DNA of 8,546 nucleotides from an uncultured Bacilli bacterium (lineage in GTDB: Bacteria > Bacillota_I > Bacilli_A > RF39 > UBA660), in the NCBI GenBank assembly GCA_947624855.1, contig CANQMC010000052.1, forward strand, positions 1 through 8,546, given 5' to 3'. Of this stretch, positions 1 to 5,274 are shown piece by piece. How positions within the stretch are numbered: the first letter of the stretch is position 1; each line of letters starts with the position of its first letter. The notes under the pieces are model-generated. The model worked only from the letters and a program-made list of their open reading frames with translations, did no database searches and was not told the origin of the DNA. Position numbers and translations under genes: made by a program.

Positions 1-16
1 TAAAATATAACTGAAT

Positions 17-57
17 TTGAATTTTAGATAGGGGTGTGATATAATTTAGGTGAGGTG
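17..57 (+). promoter_or_regulatory. Promoter and ribosome site of the two-component operon
   Basis: A -35 box TTGAAT lies at 17-22, followed by a 17-bp spacer and a perfect TATAAT at 40-45, with an extended -10 TG at 37-38. This is a near-consensus vegetative promoter. Transcription should begin near position 52, which is also where the Shine-Dalgarno GAGGTG (52-57) starts, 5 nt before the ATG at 63. The leader is therefore only about 11 nt, and the ribosome site would lie at the extreme 5' end of the mRNA. The start point is inferred from the usual distance to the -10 box. Confidence 0.75.
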
Positions 58-62
58 TTTTT

Positions 63-755
63 ATGTCTAAGGTTTTAATAGTAGATGATGATAAAGATAT
101 ATCTAAGTTAATATCTTTAATATTAAAAAAAGAACAAATTGAATCTAAAATAATTAATGATCCTATAGAGGCTTTAGAATTTATAAAAAGTGAAGATTTT
201 GATTATGATTTAATATTACTTGATATAATGATGCCAGAGTTAAGTGGAACAGAATTATGTTCTAAGATTAGAGATAGTGTAAACATTCCAATTATTTTTG
301 TATCGGCTAAAACTGAAATGATTGATAAAATTGTTGGTTATGAAATAGGAGGAGATGATTACATTACAAAGCCATTTGATAATACGGAACTTTTGTTAAA
401 AGTTAAATCTCATTTAAGATTAAATAAAAGATCTAATAATCAAAATGGTAAAATAATTAAAATTGGAGAAATTACTTTAAATATTGAAAGTTATGAAGTA
501 AAATTAAATGATAATAAAATTGATTTATCAACTAGAGAGTTTGAACTTTTAAGATATCTTATGGAAAATGCAGGGATAGCTCTTTCAAAAGAACAGATTT
601 TTGAAGCTGTATGGGGAAGTGAATATGGAGATATAGGAACTGTTGCAGTTAATATTAAAAATTTAAGAGATAAATTAAAAGATAATGATAAATATATTAT
701 TACTATTTGGGGTTATGGTTATAAATTTGTAAAGAATGGGACGATAAATGAATAG
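63..755 (+). CDS. OmpR-family response regulator (receiver plus winged helix)
   Basis: This is a cytoplasmic DNA-binding response regulator of 230 residues, the usual length for the OmpR/PhoB family. The receiver domain covers about residues 2-118: acidic pocket D8/D9, phospho-acceptor D54 in LLLDIMMP, switch residue S81 and invariant K103 in TKPF. The winged-helix domain covers about 131-225, with a likely recognition helix at 193-205 and the closing wing GYGYKF. Tryptophan 216 occupies the place where many relatives have arginine (RGxGY); VanR-like regulators show a similar WGxGY. The ATG at 63 is set by the GAGGTG site 5 nt upstream. The gene overlaps the downstream kinase by 8 nt, so the kinase is its expected phosphodonor. 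The target genes and signal cannot be read from the sequence. Confidence 0.95.
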   Translation: MSKVLIVDDDKDISKLISLILKKEQIESKIINDPIEALEFIKSEDFDYDLILLDIMMPELSGTELCSKIRDSVNIPIIFVSAKTEMIDKIVGYEIGGDDYITKPFDNTELLLKVKSHLRLNKRSNNQNGKIIKIGEITLNIESYEVKLNDNKIDLSTREFELLRYLMENAGIALSKEQIFEAVWGSEYGDIGTVAVNIKNLRDKLKDNDKYIITIWGYGYKFVKNGTINE

Positions 756-2028
756 ATTGTTTAAAAATCATAAAGTTAGACGAAATTTTATTATAACATT
801 ATTATTAATTATTTTTATTAATGTTATTTCTTTAGTATTTTGGTATTTTATTAAAATAAATCCTACTTTAGAAAATATTTTAAATACTAAAGAAGTTATT
901 CTTAATGAAAAATTAAAAGATAATTATTCATCTTATTTAGATTTAGAAAAAACATTAGATAATATATCTTTAGAATATAATACTGTTTTTAAAGTAACTG
1001 ATGAATCTAATAAAATAATAAAAGATAGTAATATTAAGGGTGATAATACTCAGTTATTTAGTACTTTTATTAGAGTAGATAAACAAATATATATGGTTGA
1101 AGCTTATTTTCCTAGTAATGTTACTTCGGTAAATTCAATATTATCATTAATTGTTTATCAATTTTTTGTTACTTTTATATTAATGGTTTCTACTTATGTG
1201 TTTACAGGTCATTCGATTATAACCCCAATTGAAAAAATAATAAATGATATTAAAAATTATAATTTTGGACGAACTCCGATTAAAAATAAAGTAAATAATG
1301 AACTTGATGTTATTCAAAATGAGTTTGTTAATTTAATTAGTTCAGTTGAAAAAGAAAAAAAAGAACAAAAAAGAATTATTGCTAGTATTTCTCATGATAT
1401 AAAAACTCCACTTACTTCAATTATTGGTTATTCTTCTTTAATGGAAGATAATTTATCTAAAAAAGAATTAATAGAATATAGTTCTAAAGTTCATGAAAAG
1501 GCATTACATATAAAAGATATTTTAGCTTCTTTTGATGATTATTTAATAAATTATGATAATAAAAAATTAAATTTAACAGTGGTTAGTATAAAAGATATTG
1601 TTAAAGAATTAAATGATGATTATAAGATTGAATTAAATAATAAAAATATTGATTTTGAAATTATTTCTAATTGTTTAAATGAAAAAATAAATATTGATGT
1701 TTTAAAAATAAAAAGAGTTTTTTCAAATATAATATCTAATAGTATTAAATATGTTCCTAATAAAGGTATTATTAATATTTTTATTGAAAAGAAAAATAAT
1801 TTTATTGAATTTTCAATTGTTGATAATGGTACTGGGGTTGATGAGAAATATATTGATAAAATATTTGATCCTTTCTTTACAACAGATGCTTCAAGAAAAA
1901 TATCAGGTTTGGGTTTATCAATATGTAAAGAATTTATTGAGATTCATGGAGGAACAATTAAAGCAATTAATAATAATGGTTTAACTATTAAATTTAAAAT
2001 TCCGGTATATACTGAAATAAAAAAATAA
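748..2028 (+). CDS. Membrane sensor histidine kinase
   Basis: This is a 426-residue sensor kinase, partner of the preceding regulator. Transmembrane helix 1 is about residues 13-34, an extracytoplasmic sensor loop of about 98 residues follows, and helix 2 is about 132-154. A HAMP-like linker runs to about 205. The HisKA dimerisation helix carries the phosphorylated His216 in SHDIKTPL. The ATPase domain has an N-box (N327 and N331), a G1 box DNGTG (359-363), an F-box FDPFF (373-377) and a G2 box SGLGLS (386-391). All catalytic boxes are intact. The sensor loop is rich in charged and polar residues and I do not recognise a known ligand-binding fold in it. The ATG lies inside the last codons of the regulator (8-nt overlap) with only a weak GGGA site upstream, so translation is probably coupled. 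No convincing terminator follows the stop. Confidence 0.95.
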   Translation: MNRLFKNHKVRRNFIITLLLIIFINVISLVFWYFIKINPTLENILNTKEVILNEKLKDNYSSYLDLEKTLDNISLEYNTVFKVTDESNKIIKDSNIKGDNTQLFSTFIRVDKQIYMVEAYFPSNVTSVNSILSLIVYQFFVTFILMVSTYVFTGHSIITPIEKIINDIKNYNFGRTPIKNKVNNELDVIQNEFVNLISSVEKEKKEQKRIIASISHDIKTPLTSIIGYSSLMEDNLSKKELIEYSSKVHEKALHIKDILASFDDYLINYDNKKLNLTVVSIKDIVKELNDDYKIELNNKNIDFEIISNCLNEKINIDVLKIKRVFSNIISNSIKYVPNKGIINIFIEKKNNFIEFSIVDNGTGVDEKYIDKIFDPFFTTDASRKISGLGLSICKEFIEIHGGTIKAINNNGLTIKFKIPVYTEIKK

Positions 2029-2077
2029 CTTTAATAATTTTTAATAAAATAGTTATAAGTTATTAATAATTTAGTTA

Positions 2078-2101
2078 TATAATATTAGTGTATTAAAGGA
2101 G
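2078..2101 (+). promoter_or_regulatory. Probable -10 box and ribosome site of the zinc peptidase gene
   Basis: A perfect TATAAT (2078-2083) sits 25 nt before the start codon. A strong Shine-Dalgarno AAAGGAG (2095-2101) ends 7 nt before ATG 2109. The -35 region is poor: the best candidate is TTATAA at 2053-2058, with a long 19-bp spacer. The ribosome site is secure; the promoter is moderate. Confidence 0.5.
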
Positions 2102-2108
2102 AATATAA

Positions 2109-2792
2109 ATGAATTATTATTTTATTGTTTATGGATTAACTTTTATCGCGGTTATTATAACAATAATGGCTCAAATATTAGTAGATTCAACTTATAAAAA
2201 ATATTTACAAATAAAAAATGAAAGAAATTTAACTGGTAAAGAAGCTGCTAGATATATATTAGATAAAAATGGTTTGGAAGATGTTAAAGTGGTTGAAGTT
2301 CATGGTTATTTAAGTGATCATTATGACCCACGAAAAAAAGAAGTTAGGTTATCTAAAGAAAATTATCATGGGACCTCAATAGGTAGTGTTAGTGTAGCTT
2401 GTCATGAATGTGGTCATGCAATTCAAGATAAAGATGGATATTTATTCATGAGGATTAGAGCTATGTTAGTTCCACTTGTTAATTTTTCTTCTTATGCAGG
2501 ATATTTAGCAATTGTTCTTGGATTATTATTTGGCGCTTTTAAATTAATTTGGATTGGTATTATTCTTGAAGTTGTTATTTTGTTATTTCAATTAATAACT
2601 TTACCTGTAGAAATAAATGCTAGTTCAAGAGCTTTAAAAGAACTTGATTATGCTCATTTTTTTACTAGTAAAGAATTAAATAGTGGTAAAAAAGTTTTAA
2701 TGGCTGCAGCATTTACTTATGTTGCTAGTGTAGCAACTACTTTAATTCAAATAATTAGATTAGTATTAATGTTTGGAAGGGAAGATGATTAA
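2109..2792 (+). CDS. YugP-like membrane zinc metallopeptidase
   Basis: This 227-residue membrane protein matches the neutral zinc metallopeptidase family that includes Bacillus YugP (Zn_peptidase_2), which is about this length. The zinc-binding active site is HECGH at 99-103: H99 and H103 as ligands, E100 as the catalytic base. A third ligand is probably E168 in LPVEINAS, which corresponds to the LPVEFxAS motif of the family. An upstream YDPRKKEVRLS segment (72-82) is also typical. Hydrophobic helices lie at about 4-25, 123-144, 146-166 and 198-222, so the catalytic loop sits between membrane segments. Its natural substrate is not established; a role in membrane-protein turnover is inference. 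It appears to be a single-gene unit with its own ribosome site and terminator. The AT-rich third codon positions match its neighbours. Confidence 0.93.
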   Translation: MNYYFIVYGLTFIAVIITIMAQILVDSTYKKYLQIKNERNLTGKEAARYILDKNGLEDVKVVEVHGYLSDHYDPRKKEVRLSKENYHGTSIGSVSVACHECGHAIQDKDGYLFMRIRAMLVPLVNFSSYAGYLAIVLGLLFGAFKLIWIGIILEVVILLFQLITLPVEINASSRALKELDYAHFFTSKELNSGKKVLMAAAFTYVASVATTLIQIIRLVLMFGREDD

Positions 2793-2807
2793 AGTTTTCC
2801 TTTTTTT
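2780..2807 (+). terminator. Intrinsic terminator of the zinc peptidase gene, overlapping its stop codon
   Basis: Bases 2780-2786 pair with 2794-2800 (GGAA with TTCC, an A-T pair and two G-U wobbles) around a 7-nt loop. A run of seven T follows (2801-2807). The TAA stop (2790-2792) lies in the loop, so the hairpin starts within the last codons. The stem is modest and the T-run is excellent. Confidence 0.6.
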
Positions 2808-2809
2808 GT

Positions 2810-2834
2810 AAAAAATCATCTCTTTTGGAGATGA
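2810..2834 (-). terminator. Intrinsic terminator of the sortase/substrate unit
   Basis: Perfect 7-bp inverted repeat: TCATCTC (2816-2822) and GAGATGA (2828-2834) with a 5-nt loop. Read on the minus strand, the stem is followed directly by six T (complement of 2810-2815). It starts one base after the stop codon of the minus-strand surface protein gene. Together with the plus-strand terminator at 2780-2807 it separates two convergent units. Confidence 0.8.
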
Positions 2835-2835
2835 A

Positions 2836-3600
2836 TTAATTTGTTTTTCTTTTAACAGTGTATATTAAACCTAAACTACCTATTAATATTAATCCAAATA
2901 ATAAGAATATATTAATGTCGGATGTTTGAGGATTTTCAATTATATTATCTTGTCTTTCAGGTAGTGTTGTATATATATCGATACCATATGAAGCTTTAAT
3001 ATTACAGGCCCATAAATATCTAACGTTTGTTGCTTTTTCAAAGTTTTCTACTTTTAGTTCTACAAAATCAGTTGTTCCTATTTCTTTTCCATAATCTAAT
3101 ACAGTAAATTTAACTTTAATTTTATTATCATTGTCTTTTTTAAATTCCCATTTATAAGTATATACACCATCTTTATCTATAATAGCTATAGGATTTTTGG
3201 GAGCCCAATTTGCTGTTAAAAGAAAATTATCACCACTTTTTTGGGTCATAACAACTGCTTCAGTTAAATAGGTATCTCCTTGTTGATTTAAGGCAATTGA
3301 AAGTTCAAATAATTCAGAGTTTTGATAATTATCTGAATTAAGTCCAACATAAACTTCTTCAGTAATTCCATCACTTAGTTTGGCTTTACTGGCTTTATTA
3401 TATGGACCTACTTTCATTCCATCTTTTTCTTCTTTTTCACCTTTTAAGTTAGTTATATTAGAAGATACTTTAGTTTTAGAACCATAATTATTTCCATCTT
3501 GCCAATCGGCATAATTCCAAATAGTTAAGGCTTTAACGGATGAAATTGATACAAAAAGCATCATAATAAAAACTAAACTTAGATTTAATATTTTTTTCAT
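2836..3600 (-). CDS. Secreted sortase substrate with NPQTS sorting signal, function unknown
   Basis: This is a 254-residue exported protein. Residues 1-24 form a signal peptide (MKK, a hydrophobic core, then SVKA as the probable cleavage site). The C terminus is a complete cell-wall sorting signal: NPQTS at 223-227, a hydrophobic stretch at about 230-249 and a KRK charged tail (250-252). NP(Q/K)T motifs are typical of class B sortase substrates, and a class B sortase gene lies 61 nt upstream on the same strand. The mature part (about 25-222) is hydrophilic and beta-rich in appearance, with aromatic residues near the new N terminus (IWNYADW, 27-33) and a single cysteine, C199. I do not recognise its domain. 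The ATG at 3600 is the only sensible start; an in-frame TAA lies three codons upstream. Its Shine-Dalgarno AAAGGAG is unusually far away (12 nt). A strong terminator follows the stop. Confidence 0.9.
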   Translation of the reverse strand: MKKILNLSLVFIMMLFVSISSVKALTIWNYADWQDGNNYGSKTKVSSNITNLKGEKEEKDGMKVGPYNKASKAKLSDGITEEVYVGLNSDNYQNSELFELSIALNQQGDTYLTEAVVMTQKSGDNFLLTANWAPKNPIAIIDKDGVYTYKWEFKKDNDNKIKVKFTVLDYGKEIGTTDFVELKVENFEKATNVRYLWACNIKASYGIDIYTTLPERQDNIIENPQTSDINIFLLFGLILIGSLGLIYTVKRKTN

Positions 3601-3612
3601 AATTATTTAATA

Positions 3613-3637
3613 CTCCTTTCTTTTATGTTAAATTATA
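3613..3637 (-). promoter_or_regulatory. Ribosome site and possible internal -10 box before the sortase substrate gene
   Basis: Read on the minus strand, TATAAT lies at 3637-3632 and AAAGGAG at 3619-3613. The ribosome site is strong but sits 12 nt from the ATG, longer than the usual 5-9. The TATAAT has no good -35 partner, so independent transcription of the substrate gene is possible but not shown; read-through from the sortase gene is the simpler reading. Confidence 0.4.
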
Positions 3638-3661
3638 TGTAATATTTTTGATTTAAATTAG

Positions 3662-4525
3662 TTATTTTGTTATTTTTTGTTTTTTTATTAATTTTGCATG
3701 AATAACTATTCTTTTATCTTGATTATTTTGACAAGTAGATAAAGTAAGAATTTTATCATTTATATTAACTTCGGTATCAATGGGAGAAATATTTCTTTTT
3801 TTCATAATATTAATCCATTTTTGTTTTTCATTACTATTATTAAAATTGGTGGTTATATAATAACTTTCTTGTTTAATAGTATAAATTGAAAATATTTGAA
3901 ATAACATATTTTCTTTTAAAGTAGAAAGAAAAATAACATAATTGTTAGGATCGTTTTGCCATTTAGGTGTTAAAGTATTTTTTAAAGAACCAAACATTGT
4001 TCCATCTAATCTTCTATGACCATATATTACAGTGTTTTCACTTAAATTGTTTATATTATTACGATAATCCATAAAAATCCAACCAGCATTATTTTGAGTT
4101 TTGTCAAATGAATGAGTTAAATAATATTTATTATCATTTGATTTTACTATAGGATATTTAACATTGGTATTTCTTAAATAGATGAACGCTACAGTATCTT
4201 TATTTAAATAAGATAAAACTGAAAAACTTACTTGATAGAAAGGGATTGATGCATAATAGTAATAATTACTATTTTTATTATTTGGAGGATTAATTAATTC
4301 TCCTTGGTTATGATTACTATTAAAATTAAAGTTTTTTTCTATTTCTTTATATATATATTTAGTTTTAGTATTATTTAAATGCCATTTAAAAATAGAATAT
4401 GATGATAATATAATAATACTTAAAAAAATAGTTATTAAGATAATTTTAAATATTTTATTTTTTTTATAATTAGGTTTTGGTGTTTGATTTTTAAAATAAT
4501 CTTCAAAACTTATATATTTTTTCAA
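3662..4525 (-). CDS. srtB: Class B sortase (membrane transpeptidase)
   Basis: This 287-residue cysteine transpeptidase joins surface proteins to the cell wall. A cytoplasmic tail of about 24 basic residues precedes one membrane anchor (about 26-46), leaving the catalytic domain outside. The catalytic triad is complete: H170 in YGHR, C265 in LSTC and R272 in KRIVIHAKL. Class B features are the VAFIYLRNTNVKYPIV core, DGTMFGSL after the histidine, and a long helix-containing insert (about 230-250) before the active-site strand. The start codon is TTG at 4525. It is chosen because AAAGGTG (4538-4532) lies exactly 6 nt upstream and no ATG or GTG gives a whole protein. The next gene downstream encodes an NPQTS protein, which is the likely substrate. 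The gene is divergent from lemA. A class B assignment is much more likely than A, C or D, but the exact sorting-motif preference is inferred from the neighbour. Confidence 0.93.
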   Translation of the reverse strand: MKKYISFEDYFKNQTPKPNYKKNKIFKIILITIFLSIIILSSYSIFKWHLNNTKTKYIYKEIEKNFNFNSNHNQGELINPPNNKNSNYYYYASIPFYQVSFSVLSYLNKDTVAFIYLRNTNVKYPIVKSNDNKYYLTHSFDKTQNNAGWIFMDYRNNINNLSENTVIYGHRRLDGTMFGSLKNTLTPKWQNDPNNYVIFLSTLKENMLFQIFSIYTIKQESYYITTNFNNSNEKQKWINIMKKRNISPIDTEVNINDKILTLSTCQNNQDKRIVIHAKLIKKQKITK

Positions 4526-4531
4526 TTAAAT

Positions 4532-4538
4532 CACCTTT
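4532..4538 (-). promoter_or_regulatory. Ribosome site that fixes the TTG start of the sortase
   Basis: Minus-strand AAAGGTG is followed by a 6-nt spacer and TTG (4525-4523). The near-ideal spacing supports TTG as the true initiator. A minus-strand TATAAT at 4547-4542 is too close to serve as its promoter unless the leader is almost absent; no clear -35 was found for this direction. Confidence 0.75.
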
Positions 4539-4555
4539 AAAATTATATTAATATT

Positions 4556-4603
4556 TTTATGAAAAAAATTATTATTTTATGAAGTTTTTATTTAATTTAT
4601 GAA
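4556..4603 (+). repeat. Three TTTATGAA direct repeats at exact 20-bp spacing
   Basis: Identical 8-mers lie at 4556-4563, 4576-4583 and 4596-4603, each start 20 bp from the next, that is, near two helical turns. A fourth near-copy, GTTATGAA, lies at 4641-4648, and the longer TTATGAAGTTT is shared by 4577-4587 and 4642-4652. The array is in the divergent region between the sortase and lemA genes and its third copy overlaps the -35 position of a lemA promoter candidate. This looks like a set of same-face binding sites for a regulator; the regulator is unknown. Confidence 0.6.
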
Positions 4604-4626
4604 TCTTATTTAAAAATAGCTATAAT
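4597..4626 (+). promoter_or_regulatory. Candidate distal promoter of the lemA operon
   Basis: A perfect TATAAT at 4621-4626 has a TTATGA -35-like box at 4597-4602 (18-bp spacer), which is part of the third TTTATGAA repeat. It would give a leader of about 90 nt. The poor -35 box is the sort of site that needs an activator bound next to it, in keeping with the repeats just upstream. This is an inference from position. Confidence 0.4.
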
Positions 4627-4696
4627 AGAGTTAGCAAATAGTTATGAAGTTTAATATAAATGTTATTTTTGAGTTATTTTAAAATGATAGGATTTA

Positions 4697-4720
4697 TGTT
4701 ATACTTATAATACGAGGTGA
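4697..4720 (+). promoter_or_regulatory. Candidate proximal promoter and ribosome site of lemA
   Basis: An extended -10 TGTTATACT (4697-4705) precedes a Shine-Dalgarno AGGTGA (4715-4720), which ends 5 nt before ATG 4726. A TATAAT at 4706-4711 overlaps the same area but is too close to the ribosome site. No good -35 box is present. The ribosome site rules out a GTG at 4717 as the start, because that GTG is part of the site itself. Confidence 0.5.
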
Positions 4721-4725
4721 TAGAT

Positions 4726-5274
4726 ATGGGGCTTTATATTGTTATAGCAATAATTGTTGTTATTTTAATTCTATTATTTGTTACATATAATAGTTTGGTA
4801 AAATTAAATAATAAAGTTAAAGAAGCTTTTTCAACAATGGATGTGTATTTGAAGAAAAGATGGGATTTAATTCCAAATATTGTTGAAACAGTGAAAGGAT
4901 ATGCAAAGCACGAAAAAGACACATTTATAGAAGTTGTAAATTTACGAAATGGTGTTTATGATGAAATGTCAGATGATGAGAAAATTAAAACAAATGAAGT
5001 TTTGACAAAAGGTATTAACAAAATTATGGCTTTAGCAGAGGCTTATCCTGATTTAAAAGCAAGTGAAAATTTTAAAGATTTAAGTAATCAACTTACAAAG
5101 GTTGAAGATGATATTGCAAATGCACGAAAATATTACAATGGAACTGTACGAATTTATAATAATAAAGTTGAAATGTTTCCTAGTAATATAGTGGCAAAGT
5201 TATTTGGTTATAAATCAAAATCAATGTTTGAAGCTAATATTAATGAAAGAGAAAGTATTAAAGTTGAATTATGA
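4726..5274 (+). CDS. lemA: LemA family protein
   Basis: This is a 182-residue LemA-family protein, of normal length. A single N-terminal membrane segment (about 3-20) precedes a helical-bundle domain. Family signatures are clear: LKKRWDLIPNIVETVKGYAKHE-like sequence at 42-63, the ARKYYNGTVRIYNN stretch at 133-146, and FPSNIVAKLFGYK at 151-163. The biochemical role of bacterial LemA proteins is not settled; they are envelope-associated with the helical domain outside or at the membrane face. The start is ATG 4726, not the upstream in-frame GTG at 4717, because AGGTGA at 4715-4720 is the ribosome site. The stop overlaps the start of the DUF2207 gene by 4 nt (ATGA), a tight coupling that fits the frequent pairing of LemA and DUF2207 genes in bacteria. 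Confidence 0.93.
   Translation: MGLYIVIAIIVVILILLFVTYNSLVKLNNKVKEAFSTMDVYLKKRWDLIPNIVETVKGYAKHEKDTFIEVVNLRNGVYDEMSDDEKIKTNEVLTKGINKIMALAEAYPDLKASENFKDLSNQLTKVEDDIANARKYYNGTVRIYNNKVEMFPSNIVAKLFGYKSKSMFEANINERESIKVEL

Noticed and set aside
1751..1984. 77-codon plus-strand open frame inside the histidine kinase
   Set aside because: It lies in a shifted frame fully within the conserved ATPase domain, has leucine/isoleucine-rich shadow composition and no ribosome site.
2024..2064. Inverted repeat AATAACTT/AAGTTATT after the histidine kinase as a terminator
   Set aside because: The 8-bp stem is all A-T except one pair, the loop is about 25 nt and no T-run follows; it is likely chance in AT-rich sequence.
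4542..4547. Minus-strand TATAAT as the sortase promoter
   Set aside because: The transcription start would fall within the sortase ribosome site and no -35 box is at the right distance.
4717..4725. GTG start nine bases upstream of the lemA ATG
   Set aside because: The GTG is part of the Shine-Dalgarno AGGTGA that serves ATG 4726.
4734..4922. 62-codon minus-strand open frame opposite lemA
   Set aside because: It is antisense to the conserved LemA membrane and core region, with no ribosome site or family resemblance.
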